Shown: in pieces, positions 16,498 through 24,473 of the stretch
Numbering within the stretch: position 1 is the first letter of the stretch
Layout of the letters: each line of letters opens with the position of its first letter
Source: Flavobacterium sp. W4I14
Lineage (GTDB): Bacteria > Bacteroidota > Bacteroidia > Sphingobacteriales > Sphingobacteriaceae
Assembly (NCBI GenBank): GCA_030817875.1
Contig: JAUSZU010000001.1
Coordinates: 4,836,001 to 4,900,000, forward strand
Direction: 5' to 3'
DNA: 64,000 nucleotides
The notes under the pieces: model-generated
What the model was told of the DNA's origin: nothing
Seen by the model: the letters and a program-made list of their open reading frames with translations, nothing else
Databases searched by the model: none
Made by a program: the position numbers and the translations under genes

Positions 16498-16521
16498 TAA
16501 GAAATTGCCTATGGCGTTTTT
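16481..16521 (-). terminator. Intrinsic terminator of rhlE
   Basis: On the minus strand AAAAACGCCA (16521-16512) pairs perfectly with TGGCGTTTTT (16496-16487), followed by more T. It begins 6 bases after the rhlE stop and overlaps the promoter of the next gene. Confidence 0.82.
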
Positions 16522-16527
16522 AATAAT

Positions 16528-17748
16528 TTATACCGAAGGTTTTGGTTTTTTCTTTTTGTTCCAAACCTTTTTCTTGCCCTTATGTTGAGGTCTCTTTTCT
16601 TCCACATGCGTAATTTCCATTGCAGCGATGCTTTCTGGCAGTGGCATGCGGGGAACTTCCTTCTCGATTAATTTTTCGATGTTATCGAATTTGCGCTTAT
16701 CTCTTCCATTAACTAATGTAATGGCCGTTCCTTTGGTTGCAGCTCTTGCCGTACGGCCAATACGGTGTACGTAATCAGCCGGATCGCCAGGAACATCATA
16801 ATTGATTACCAAGTCTATTCCCTCTACGTCGATTCCGCGAGATAATACATCTGTTCCGATTAAAATTGGCAATCTCCTGTTTTTGAAAGCCAGTAAAATA
16901 TCTTCGCGTTCTTTCTGCCCTAAGTCAGAGTGAAAAGCTTCTGCTTTAATACCCAGTCCTTTAAAGGTTTTATACAGCGCTTTTACTTTTTCCTTTGTCG
17001 AAACGAAAATGATACTGCTTTTGTATTGCCCGCTTTTAAAAATATCGGTTAATAAGGCCTGTTTCTGTTGGTCGTGAATGTTATAAGCTTGTTGATCGAT
17101 CCCCTCAGCAGGTTTAGCAATTGAAATGGTAATCTGCTTTGGTTCGTGCAAAATCTTACCCGCCATGGTTCTTATTTTCGGTGCCATTGTAGCCGAGAAT
17201 AAAAGTGTTTGCCTTTTCTTTGGCAGGTAGCTAATAATGCGGATAATGTCATCGTAAAAGCCCATATCCAACATTCTATCTGCTTCATCTAAAATTAAAT
17301 GCTGCAAATGTTCCAGTTTTAACACACCTGAAGATAAATGTGCCATGAGTCTGCCTGGAGTGGCAATAATAATATCCACGCCATTGCGCATAGAACGTTT
17401 TTGCTGTTCGTAAGCGATACCATCTCCCCCACCGTAAACCGCTAAAGAACTGATATTGGTAAAATAAGCTAGCGCTTCAACCTGTAAATCGATCTGTTGC
17501 GCAAGCTCGCGTGTTGGAGCCAATATCAAGGTATTGTTGTGCCTATCGGCAGCTTTACTAATTTTATCCATTACGGGTAAAAGGTAGCTGGCCGTTTTTC
17601 CTGTACCAGTTTGAGCGCAGGCAATCAGATCATGATTATCTAAAATTACCGGGATGGCTTGTTCTTGTATTGGAGTAGCGCTTTTATACCCCATGGCCAT
17701 TAAGCCTTCGTATAAATCGGGGTTAAAATTAAAATCGTTAAAATTCAA
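16528..17748 (-). CDS. rhlE: DEAD-box RNA helicase, RhlE type
   Basis: The 406-residue protein carries the helicase motifs in order: Q-motif region TPIQEQAIP, Walker A AQTGTGKT at residues 45-52, PTRELAQQ, TPGRL, DEAD near residue 154, SAT, then the second domain with GTDVLSRGIDVEGIDLVINY and HRIGRTAR. The tail is lysine-rich (HKGKKKVWNKKKKPKPS), as in RhlE proteins, and probably helps RNA binding. It unwinds RNA during ribosome maturation or RNA decay, in the cytoplasm. It has a well-formed promoter and terminator of its own. Confidence 0.93.
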   Translation of the reverse strand: MNFNDFNFNPDLYEGLMAMGYKSATPIQEQAIPVILDNHDLIACAQTGTGKTASYLLPVMDKISKAADRHNNTLILAPTRELAQQIDLQVEALAYFTNISSLAVYGGGDGIAYEQQKRSMRNGVDIIIATPGRLMAHLSSGVLKLEHLQHLILDEADRMLDMGFYDDIIRIISYLPKKRQTLLFSATMAPKIRTMAGKILHEPKQITISIAKPAEGIDQQAYNIHDQQKQALLTDIFKSGQYKSSIIFVSTKEKVKALYKTFKGLGIKAEAFHSDLGQKEREDILLAFKNRRLPILIGTDVLSRGIDVEGIDLVINYDVPGDPADYVHRIGRTARAATKGTAITLVNGRDKRKFDNIEKLIEKEVPRMPLPESIAAMEITHVEEKRPQHKGKKKVWNKKKKPKPSV

Positions 17749-17771
17749 TCTATTGTGTTTATGTCTTTTAG

Positions 17772-17803
17772 CAAAAGTACCTTAAAATACCGCTAATAGC
17801 AAA
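17772..17803 (-). promoter_or_regulatory. Promoter of rhlE
   Basis: On the minus strand TTTG (17803-17800), 20 bases, then TACTTTTG (17779-17772): an exact fit to the Bacteroidetes -33/-7 pattern. The start codon is 23 bases downstream. Confidence 0.65.
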
Positions 17804-17871
17804 CCGCATTTTAATATCGATATATTAAATGATTTTGAAGGCTATATGTGGTAACGCTTTAGGTAGCATAA

Positions 17872-17909
17872 AAACAAAAAAGCCCCGATTGTTATAAACA
17901 ACCGGGGCC
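17872..17909 (-). terminator. Intrinsic terminator of the Hsp20 gene
   Basis: On the minus strand GCCCCGGTTGT pairs with ACAATCGGGGC around a short AT loop (17908-17882), followed by six T. One position is mismatched. Confidence 0.85.
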
Positions 17910-17931
17910 TGGAAATTATAATAGACGAAAC

Positions 17932-18384
17932 TTAGTCTACCAGAATATCTTTTTCTGGTGTATTCGTTTCAGGATTTTTAGGTAGGGTAACCTTCAAAAT
18001 TCCATCAGCATAACTGGCTGAAATATTTTCTACTAAAACTTTTCCGTTTAGGCCAAAAGCCCTTTCGAAAGTGCCGTTGCTATATTCTCTGCGGCTATAC
18101 TTTTTAGCCGAATCGGCTTCTTCTTTAGCTTGGTAAGAAATGGTTAATATATCATCTTTGGTTACCACCTTTAAATTCTCTTTAACCAAAGCTGGTGCAA
18201 AAAGTTCAATAATAAAGCTGTTTTCTGTTTCTTCTATATTAGCGGGTACTTTTCTAAAGCCCTGGTTAAACATGGCGTGTTTGTGGTGACCGAAAGGACC
18301 ACCAAAATGCCTTCCAAATCTTCCTTCTCCTGCGCCGAAGCGACTATGCATCTTGCCCGAATGGCATCTATGTTCGTTGTACAT
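17932..18384 (-). CDS. Small heat-shock protein, Hsp20/alpha-crystallin family
   Basis: The 150-residue protein has a Gly-, His- and Phe-rich N-terminal arm of about 45 residues (FGRHFGGPFGHHKHAMF) and then an alpha-crystallin domain. That domain starts VPANIEETENSFIIELFAPA and ends with GILKVTLPKN, the conserved beta9 motif (GxLxVxxPK). It is an ATP-independent holdase that binds unfolding proteins in the cytoplasm. It lies last in a row of minus-strand genes led by an ECF sigma factor and is followed by a strong terminator. The arm is unusually His-rich (FGHHKHAMF). Confidence 0.92.
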   Translation of the reverse strand: MYNEHRCHSGKMHSRFGAGEGRFGRHFGGPFGHHKHAMFNQGFRKVPANIEETENSFIIELFAPALVKENLKVVTKDDILTISYQAKEEADSAKKYSRREYSNGTFERAFGLNGKVLVENISASYADGILKVTLPKNPETNTPEKDILVD

Positions 18385-18436
18385 TTTATTTAATTTTAAT
18401 TGTTATTTATGCTGTTAATTTATCGGCTTAAGCGAA

Positions 18437-18829
18437 TTAGTTGTAAGTCTTCTGCTCCGTTTTAGGAATGCCCAATAGCTGTGTAATAATATTTGCGTAG
18501 GGATATGATGGCGAGAAAACGGCGTAATCAAATTTTAAACCCCTTATCTGAACCAAAATATCATCGATAAATTTCATTGGCTCAAGCAATGCGCTGATTA
18601 ATCCCGATTTAGGTTTCTCTTCTTCATCAATTGCCTTTTTCCCTTGAAAAATATTCAGCTCCTGATTGTAGGCTTTAAAGTCAGCACCGATTTGTTCTAT
18701 AGGGGCCTTAAATTCATCCGAGCTAAAGAAAGTTACCTTCTCCCCTCGGGTAATCAGCTCGTTTGCCATACCCAAAATCGGACTGACATCGGCCTGAGAT
18801 GGATCGCTTAAAAAAAGTATCTGTGACAT
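18437..18829 (-). pseudogene. N-terminal fragment of an MGT-type glycosyltransferase
   Basis: The 130 residues begin ILFLSDPSQADVSPILGMAN and continue with ELITRGEKVTFFSSDEFKA and FDYAVFSPSYPYANIITQLL, which resemble the N-terminal acceptor domain of macrolide/UDP-glycosyltransferases (YjiC type). The family is normally about 400 residues with a C-terminal nucleotide-sugar domain, which is missing. The frame stops after GIPKTEQKTYN and the Hsp20 gene begins 52 bases on, with no remnant of the rest. It is probably a truncated relic, although a small protein that kept only the N-domain cannot be excluded. The start lies 4 bases after the upstream small gene's stop, so it still reads as part of an operon. 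Confidence 0.6.
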
Positions 18830-18833
18830 TATC

Positions 18834-19067
18834 TTATCTATTTACTTTGTTTATACTGTCAACAGGACTAATCACGGCATTATCCATTTTTCTACTATGG
18901 TGACTGTAACTATGGTTTCTATGATGTTCTTGCTGGCAATCATCATGATAATGCCTGTTTTTAAAATCTAACCGATCGCGGTATCCATTCTGAACCGCCA
19001 GTACATTTAAGCTGTAAAAAGTTCCTGCAGCAACAGCCAATGCCAATAATATTCTAAATGCTCTCAT
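18834..19067 (-). CDS. Small exported His-rich protein
   Basis: The 77-residue product has a signal-like N-terminus (MRAFRILLALAVAAGTFYSL) and a short mature part rich in His, Asp and Asn (HYHDDCQQEHHRNHSYSHHS). I do not recognise a family. The His cluster with a single Cys could bind metal, which is a guess from composition. It lies 5 bases downstream of the 88-residue membrane protein gene and 4 bases before the glycosyltransferase fragment, so these are likely co-transcribed. Confidence 0.6.
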   Translation of the reverse strand: MRAFRILLALAVAAGTFYSLNVLAVQNGYRDRLDFKNRHYHDDCQQEHHRNHSYSHHSRKMDNAVISPVDSINKVNR

Positions 19068-19072
19068 GGCAG

Positions 19073-19339
19073 TTAATAATTTACGTTAATGTTGTTAACT
19101 GTTCCATTGCCTTGTACGGTTGGCCTGTACCATTGGTTATCGATCGGCACAATTGGGTTGTAATGATTCTCGAAACCATTAAAGCGGTTATGGAAATAAT
19201 GGTGGCGCCTACCGATAAAAATCCTGAACATTAAACCGATCAGCATGATGGCTAATATAAATTTGAACACAAATGGTATGAAGAAAGCGACCGCACCAAG
19301 TACAATCCCAAATCCTATGGTTTTTAATATCTTTTTCAT
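19073..19339 (-). CDS. Small membrane protein
   Basis: The 88-residue protein begins MKKILKTIGFGIVLGAVAFF and has two closely spaced hydrophobic segments (about residues 7-22 and 25-42), followed by a basic stretch FIGRRHHYFHNRF and a soluble Asn- and Pro-containing tail. I recognise no domain. It heads a tight minus-strand group with the His-rich protein, the glycosyltransferase fragment and Hsp20. A link to the envelope-stress genes upstream is inferred from position only. Confidence 0.65.
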   Translation of the reverse strand: MKKILKTIGFGIVLGAVAFFIPFVFKFILAIMLIGLMFRIFIGRRHHYFHNRFNGFENHYNPIVPIDNQWYRPTVQGNGTVNNINVNY

Positions 19340-19596
19340 TCTCTATATTTTTTTTACGGTAACCAATTCATCATGAACAAATTGACTAACACATCTTTAT
19401 TTTTGTTATTTATATAGGAAGACGGAGCAACTTTATTTTTACTTTAAATTATTTTGATTTTTTTATTTACTAAAGAATTTTGTCATCCTGAATGCAATGA
19501 AGGATCTTTTAGTAGATAATCCTTTCGGTTGGTGAGCCACCAACTGATAGAATAAATAAAAAAATCGTTATTAGTATGAAGGTTAAAAAAATAGAT

Positions 19597-19680
19597 CGTC
19601 ATTTCGACTGAAGCGCAGCGAAATGGAGAAATCTGTCTTGATAGATCTCTCCACTCCGCGTTGCTGCGGTCGAGAGGACG
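19597..19680. repeat. REP-like hairpin element (CGTCATTTCGAC family)
   Basis: It starts CGTCATTTCGACTGAAGCGC and ends GGTCGAGAGGACG. Internal paired segments are GGAGAAATCTG against GATAGATCTCTCC. It is closely similar in layout to 56798-56886 and 26070-26190. Confidence 0.65.
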
Positions 19681-19730
19681 ATTTGCGGAGAGGCTTTCAA
19701 GATGTTCAGAATAACGTAGAAATAGATCAA

Positions 19731-19760
19731 ACAAAAAAAAGCCCCGAATTTAATCGAGGC
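19731..19760 (-). terminator. Intrinsic terminator after the 117-residue membrane protein gene
   Basis: On the minus strand GCCTCG pairs with CGGGGC (19760-19741; one G-T pair) over an AT loop, followed by eight T. It begins 8 bases after the stop codon. Confidence 0.8.
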
Positions 19761-19767
19761 TTCCAAA

Positions 19768-20121
19768 TCATTCCTTATTGCGATGGTGGCGCCATCCGCC
19801 ACATCTCCTTTTATATTCTTCCTTAAATTTTGCCCGCTCCTCTTCGTTCATCGAATCCCATTTGGCACGCATTCCCCGGGCACGTTCACGGAAACCATTA
19901 TGTCCACCATGGCCACCTTTATTAAAGTTTCCAAAAAGCAACCTGCACAGCACAAGTAGACCGAGGGCTTGCCAATAATTAAGTTTGCCTGCATGTGCCA
20001 CCTCAGGTAAAATCCAATTCCATAAAAACATAACCACATACCCCAATACCGCTGCAATAAGCACCGCCACGGGTAAAAAGAAAATAAATTTCTTGCGCCG
20101 ATTAAAATTTCTATTCATCAT
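19768..20121 (-). CDS. Membrane protein encoded beside an ECF sigma factor
   Basis: The 117-residue protein has a basic N-terminus (NRNFNRRKKF), two hydrophobic segments (about residues 12-35 and 46-62), and a charged C-terminal part with a helical ERARGMRAKWDSMNEEERAK and a Gly/His-rich GGHGGHNG. The C-terminal helix resembles regions of CpxP- or metal-sensor-like proteins, but I cannot assign a family. The start lies 10 bases after the sigma factor gene, which makes it the natural candidate for that sigma factor's regulator. That role is inferred. Confidence 0.65.
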   Translation of the reverse strand: MMNRNFNRRKKFIFFLPVAVLIAAVLGYVVMFLWNWILPEVAHAGKLNYWQALGLLVLCRLLFGNFNKGGHGGHNGFRERARGMRAKWDSMNEEERAKFKEEYKRRCGGWRHHRNKE

Positions 20122-20131
20122 GTCTGCAAAT

Positions 20132-20683
20132 TTAATAGTTAATAAATTCCTGATATAAATTTTGTAAACGGTTACGCAGGTGTTTTACAGCATAACCCTT
20201 TCTTGATATTAATGTTTTGATATTCTCACCGCTTTCATCCGCCAGTTCCTGAAAAGTACGTTCTTCCAATTCGTTCTGAACAAACACGTAACGCTGATTC
20301 TCCGGCAGTTCTTCCAAGGCTAAAAACAGTTGATCCCAGAATAGTTTTTTTAAACTTTCTTCTTCTGGCGAGTAAGCCTCGGCAAGCAAGATTTCTTTAA
20401 AATTGATTTCGCCATCTTCACCTTCGAAAGTGAAATCTTCTAACGATTCTTCTTTTTGTTTACGGTATTTATCGGTGATCTTATTTCTGGCCACGCGATA
20501 TAGCCAGCCACTAATCTGCTCGATGGCGCCTGCCTCGGGTTGATTGCTGAGCTGAAACCAAACATCCTGTAAAATATCTTCAGCGTCCTCATCCGTATTC
20601 ACCCTTCCACGGATGAAACTGAATAAGCGCTTACCATAATTGGCAACCGTTGAAATGATATTTTGAGGTTCGTTTGTTGGCAC
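20132..20683 (-). CDS. ECF-type RNA polymerase sigma factor
   Basis: The 183-residue protein has region 2 (YGKRLFSFIRGRVNTDEDAE, ILQDVWFQL, then SGWLYRVARNKITDKYRK) and region 4 (LPENQRYVFVQNELEE, then FQELADESGENIKTLISRKG). It is close to the ECF sigma factors that Bacteroidetes encode beside small membrane proteins. It is the first gene of a minus-strand run leading to small membrane proteins and, beyond a terminator, Hsp20. Anti-sigma control by the next gene is likely but not shown. Promoter targets are unknown. Confidence 0.9.
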   Translation of the reverse strand: MPTNEPQNIISTVANYGKRLFSFIRGRVNTDEDAEDILQDVWFQLSNQPEAGAIEQISGWLYRVARNKITDKYRKQKEESLEDFTFEGEDGEINFKEILLAEAYSPEEESLKKLFWDQLFLALEELPENQRYVFVQNELEERTFQELADESGENIKTLISRKGYAVKHLRNRLQNLYQEFINY

Positions 20684-20796
20684 TAAATTTTGCTTAATAA
20701 TCCAGTAAACGGATGAAACTCAATATTACTTTAAATTTCCCTTACTTTTTTCAGAAAACCGACACTTTTAATCAAAATAGGTTGACTTTTAGCGAC

Positions 20797-21733
20797 TTAT
20801 AGTGATTCTTTTTTGAGTAATCCTTCGTACAGTTTTTGATAAGTTGGCGCAGCAATGCCAAGTTTTTCAGCTTCGCGTACAATGTAGCCTGTTAACGACT
20901 CAACTTCTGTTTGTGGTTTTTGATTGAGATAATCGCGGTGCATGGACGAGGTAACCTCGTAAGGCATCGATTTCATCGTATTTAATGTTTTGTCTGAAAT
21001 GTCATCACTAATAGTTACGCCTTTAGCCAGGGCAAGGTTTTTCACTTCTTCAATTAATTTCAGAACAGTTTCAAGATTTTCTTCCAGTACCTTTCCGATA
21101 GTGCTATCGAAATACGATGTGGAAGTAGCCGTCGGAGAAATAAATATAAACTTTTCCCAGATGGCGGTGGAGATTTTATCCGAAACCGTTACATCGATTC
21201 CTGCATCAAACATTAAATCCTTTAGATAGAAAACCGCTTCGCCTATTGGTCCATCCATACCAAAAGATAGCTTTTGAATATTCCCGGAATTTTCGATTAT
21301 ACCTGGCGATTTAATCTTGGAAACGATAAATGCACAACCTTTTAAAACATTGGCATGGGGCAGGATTTCTAAAATTTCGTCACTTGCACTAACACCGTTT
21401 AAAAGGGGTAATAATATCGTCCTATGGCTGATTAAGGGCTTTAACTTTTCGATGGTTTGCTTTAAATCGTAGCTTTTAGTACAGATATATAATATAATCG
21501 GCCACGCCAATTTTATTATGATCATCGGTAGCCAGATATGGCTTAGTTACAAAATTTTCGCTTCCTTTTATTACAGTTAAACCCTTGTTTTGTATCTCCT
21601 TTAAATGTTCGCCACGGGCAACAAAAAGAACTTCTACATCATTTCCGTTGCTGTATTTCTTAGACAGTAAGCCCCCGAAATATCCACCCACCCCACCAAT
21701 TCCTACAATAACGATTCTTGTTTTATTTGGCAT
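20797..21733 (-). pseudogene. panE: 2-dehydropantoate 2-reductase (ketopantoate reductase), frameshifted
   Basis: Two overlapping frames together make one PanE/ApbA protein of about 311 residues. The first (21733-21476) has the NAD(P)-binding GIGGVGGYFGG at the N-terminus and ends after GVADYIIY. The second frame resumes with CTKSYDLKQTIEKLKPLI and continues through LLNGVSASDEIL to the C-terminal domain ending near 20797. The join lies in the AT run around 21484-21496, where one extra base would explain the shift. PanE reduces ketopantoate to pantoate for coenzyme A synthesis; many Bacteroidetes carry several paralogues of unclear role. It is either a real loss of function or a sequencing error in the AT repeat. 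Confidence 0.85.
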
Positions 21734-21743
21734 AATAAACAGA

Positions 21744-22679
21744 TTATTTCAATGCACCCGTTGGGTTGTTTCCTTTATCCACTACCGTTTTAATATTCCC
21801 ATCTAAATCAGAAACATATATTTTGCTCTGCGTAAAGGGTTTTTCAGCTCCGCTATAAAAAATCCGATCATCGGCCGTAAGAAAAACATAAGGAACGTTT
21901 ATGCCTTTTGGCGAAATACGTGCCACTTTTTTACTGGCCAGATCTAAAACATAAACTGCTTCGCTCGGTCCAGTTAATCCATCTAAAATATCTGAATTTC
22001 CTGCATTAAAAATCAGTTTTGCCCCGTCTTTTGTATAAAAGAAACGGTTGCTACTCGCAATGAAAAATTCTTTCCCGATCAAATCAGCTATCAATTTAGT
22101 ATCGATTAACTTTCCGGCACGATCAAAGGTGTAAAGCTTGGTAAGATCCTGTCCGATGATTTCCTTTTCATTTTTCCAGGTTGGTGCATAAACATTTATT
22201 TTAGATGCACTATCGAGCATCACATATCCAGAATTATCGGTTTTTATAACACCTATCTTCCATAAGTTTTTACTATTAAAAATATTGAAAGCGATTGCAC
22301 CTCCATCAGCCGACCACATGGCTTGATAATAATTATTGCTATTTACCTGCAATTTCCCTTGGCTTTTGTTTTCCATATCGGCAATCCAAATGGATCTGTT
22401 CCCTGCCGAATCGCTCAGGGTATAGGCCAGTTTATTCCCATTAGGTGAAATAGCCGGGTCGGTAGCACCACCGAACGAAATCTGTTTCATGGTATCGATG
22501 CTCGTAGCTACAATTTTATCTCCGTCCTGATAGGCTAACGCGAAATTTTTACTACTTAAAGAAACGGTATCTAAAACGGCTTTCGCATCTCCTTCTTCAG
22601 ATTTATTGCTACTGCATGAAGTAATTAGTGCAACGCAGGGAATTAAAATAGAAACTAATGAGGTGCTGATTTTCGTCAT
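21744..22679 (-). CDS. Lipoprotein with TolB-like beta-propeller repeats
   Basis: I take ATG 22679 as the start, giving 311 residues; a TTG two codons upstream is less likely. A lipoprotein signal ends with ALITSC near residue 22. The mature protein contains PD40/WD40-like repeats, for example PAISPNGNKLAYTLSD, SIWIADMEN, AMWSADGGAIAFNIF and YVLDLASKKVARISPKG. This suggests a beta-propeller facing the periplasm. No enzyme motif is visible, so it may bind protein or glycan. It ends 10 bases before the panE frame on the same strand. Confidence 0.75.
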   Translation of the reverse strand: MTKISTSLVSILIPCVALITSCSSNKSEEGDAKAVLDTVSLSSKNFALAYQDGDKIVATSIDTMKQISFGGATDPAISPNGNKLAYTLSDSAGNRSIWIADMENKSQGKLQVNSNNYYQAMWSADGGAIAFNIFNSKNLWKIGVIKTDNSGYVMLDSASKINVYAPTWKNEKEIIGQDLTKLYTFDRAGKLIDTKLIADLIGKEFFIASSNRFFYTKDGAKLIFNAGNSDILDGLTGPSEAVYVLDLASKKVARISPKGINVPYVFLTADDRIFYSGAEKPFTQSKIYVSDLDGNIKTVVDKGNNPTGALK

Positions 22680-22786
22680 GTACAATTTTACAAATAGTTT
22701 TTGTGTCTGGTCGTTAGAAAGTAACGAATGGGTGATATTTTACTTAACGTAAACTTTATGAAGCCACATTGCTTATGCATTGAAAA

Positions 22787-22858
22787 TTAACCACAGATAA
22801 AAAGGATAGACACAGATATCGTGGTAAATGTGTTTATTTGTGTAAATCTGTGGTAAAA
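22787..22858. repeat. Hairpin repeat of the ACCACAG...CTGTGGT family
   Basis: AACCACAGAT (22789-22798) pairs with ATCTGTGGT (22846-22854). The interior, with TAGACACAGATATCGTGG and TGTGTTTATTTGTGTAAATC, is related to 15330-15540 and 26213-26346. Confidence 0.65.
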
Positions 22859-22916
22859 AACTTAAGCTCACAGCGTTGGCCGTGGTCCATGTCCTCACGA
22901 ACCACAATTAAACAGA

Positions 22917-23678
22917 TTAAATCTTTTTCTTATCCGCGTAACCAAATACTTTTTGCAACAAGGTTGTACTTCTTGAGCTTAAGTTTCCCCTGATTTTGAG
23001 TTCTTCCTTCGCAACTTCAACAAATAAACCATCTATCGCTTTTTGTGTAACGTATTCGGTTAAGTTCGTATTTACAGGCTTAACCAAAGGCAGGCGATTG
23101 TATTGTGTAGTTAAGTCGCTGTAATATTTGGTGGCATTTACCTTATTTAAACTTGTAGTTACAATTGGACTAAATTTTTGCATCAGCTGGGAAGTAGTTA
23201 CCCTTTTAAAGTATTCGGTAGCTGCGTCTTTGTTACCCAACAGGATATTAGTCGCATCGGTTAATGTCATCTGTTTAATGGCTGAGATAAAAATAGGCTT
23301 TGCTTCGGTAGCTGCATCTTCGGCGGCACGGTTTAAGCTTACAATCACATTATCACAAAGTTTGTTTAAGCCTATGCCGCGTAATGTTCTTTCAACTTTT
23401 TGTGCTTCAGGAGGCATCAAAATTTTAACAGCCAGATTGCCTAAAAAACCATCTTTAAGCGAAAGCCTGTCGGCACCTGCAGAAACACCAATTTGTAGCG
23501 CTTCCTTAATCCCCTGTCCTATTTCAAAAGTTGACGGCGTTCCGGTGGCAGCTGTGGTAGTACCCTGTTTTTCGGTTACTTTTTTAAATATATCGCTCAG
23601 TTTAATCTGTGCACTAACATTTAGGCTTGCAAATACCAGCAGGGCCAGTGATGCCGATAAAATATTGATCTTTTTCAT
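22917..23678 (-). CDS. DUF4197 family exported protein
   Basis: The 253-residue protein has a signal peptide (MKKINILSASLALLVFASLN, then VSAQ) and a helical mature part that fits DUF4197, with GIKEALQIGVSAGADRLSLK near residue 57, KILMPPEAQKVERTLRGIG near residue 86 and the C-terminal KVFGYADKKK. The family is widespread in Gram-negative bacteria, and its function is unknown. It is monocistronic with its own promoter, and probably periplasmic. Confidence 0.88.
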   Translation of the reverse strand: MKKINILSASLALLVFASLNVSAQIKLSDIFKKVTEKQGTTTAATGTPSTFEIGQGIKEALQIGVSAGADRLSLKDGFLGNLAVKILMPPEAQKVERTLRGIGLNKLCDNVIVSLNRAAEDAATEAKPIFISAIKQMTLTDATNILLGNKDAATEYFKRVTTSQLMQKFSPIVTTSLNKVNATKYYSDLTTQYNRLPLVKPVNTNLTEYVTQKAIDGLFVEVAKEELKIRGNLSSRSTTLLQKVFGYADKKKI

Positions 23679-23732
23679 TTTGTGTGTTTAATCATGTTTA
23701 GCAAAACAACTGCCATAATTCTTATTTACCTT

Positions 23733-23760
23733 CAAAGATAAGCCTTTGCACATGTAACAA
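23733..23760 (-). promoter_or_regulatory. Promoter of the DUF4197 gene
   Basis: On the minus strand TTG (23760-23758), 17 bases, then TATCTTTG (23740-23733), an exact TAnnTTTG. The start codon lies 54 bases downstream. Confidence 0.55.
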
Positions 23761-23894
23761 TGTTAAACCACTTAAAAAGATAAGGAACAATGTAAAATAT
23801 TTAGGCGCTTCTCTTCCTAAAAAATTAGTTTATGTGCCATCACTCAGAAATATTTTTTATACTTGAAAGATAATTCGAAATAGCTACCATTTTT

Positions 23895-24473
23895 TTGAGG
23901 TTTATAAAAAACACAGTTGGGAACGCCCAGCAAGACGACGCCAAACTGATTGCCCAGTATAAAAACACGGGCGATTTAGACGCGTTGGGTACGCTTTACA
24001 ATAAATATATGCATTTGGTGTTCGGGGTTTGCTTAAACTACTTCAAAGATGAGGAGCAAAGCAAGGATGCGGTAATGCAGATTTTTGAAGAACTGGTAAC
24101 GAAGTTGAAAATACACGAGGTACAGAACTTTAAAAGCTGGCTTCATGTTTTAACGCGGAACCATTGTTTAATGGCATTACGGAAATCGGCCAAGCAAAAT
24201 AATGTCTCATTAGACGATACTTTTGTGGAAAATAGCGAGTTTGTGCATCTGGATATAGACAACACAAAAGAAACGCAGCTTACCATTATGGAAAAGTGCA
24301 TGGAAACTTTGCCCGAAGAACAGCGAAAAAGCGTAGATTTATTTTATTTACAAGAAAAATGTTATAAAGAAGTAGCCGATATTACGGGCTACGACATGCT
24401 TAAAGTTAAGAGTTATATCCAAAATGGTAAGCGGAATTTAAAGATTTGTATAGAGAAAAACAGTAGTGAATAA
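23895..24473 (+). CDS. ECF-type RNA polymerase sigma factor
   Basis: The 192-residue frame starts with TTG at 23895, as no suitable ATG precedes region 2. Region 2 has YNKYMHLVFGVCLNYFKDEE and NFKSWLHVLTRNHCLMALRK; region 4 has LPEEQRKSVDLFYLQEKCYK and ITGYDMLKVKSYIQNGKRN. The stop overlaps the next gene by 8 bases, so the two are translationally coupled. The partner is an anti-sigma-like membrane protein, which probably holds this factor inactive until an envelope signal arrives. That mechanism is inferred from the pairing. Confidence 0.88.
   Translation: MRFIKNTVGNAQQDDAKLIAQYKNTGDLDALGTLYNKYMHLVFGVCLNYFKDEEQSKDAVMQIFEELVTKLKIHEVQNFKSWLHVLTRNHCLMALRKSAKQNNVSLDDTFVENSEFVHLDIDNTKETQLTIMEKCMETLPEEQRKSVDLFYLQEKCYKEVADITGYDMLKVKSYIQNGKRNLKICIEKNSSE

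Larger units (their letters stand above)
19340..19767. other. Non-coding gap with REP-like elements and a terminator
   Basis: This 428-base gap separates the two halves of the stress cluster. It contains a full REP-like element (19597-19680), a half element near 19482 (TGTCATCCTGAATGCAATGA) and the terminator at 19731-19760. Short open frames here overlap the repeat and show no coding signs. Confidence 0.55.
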
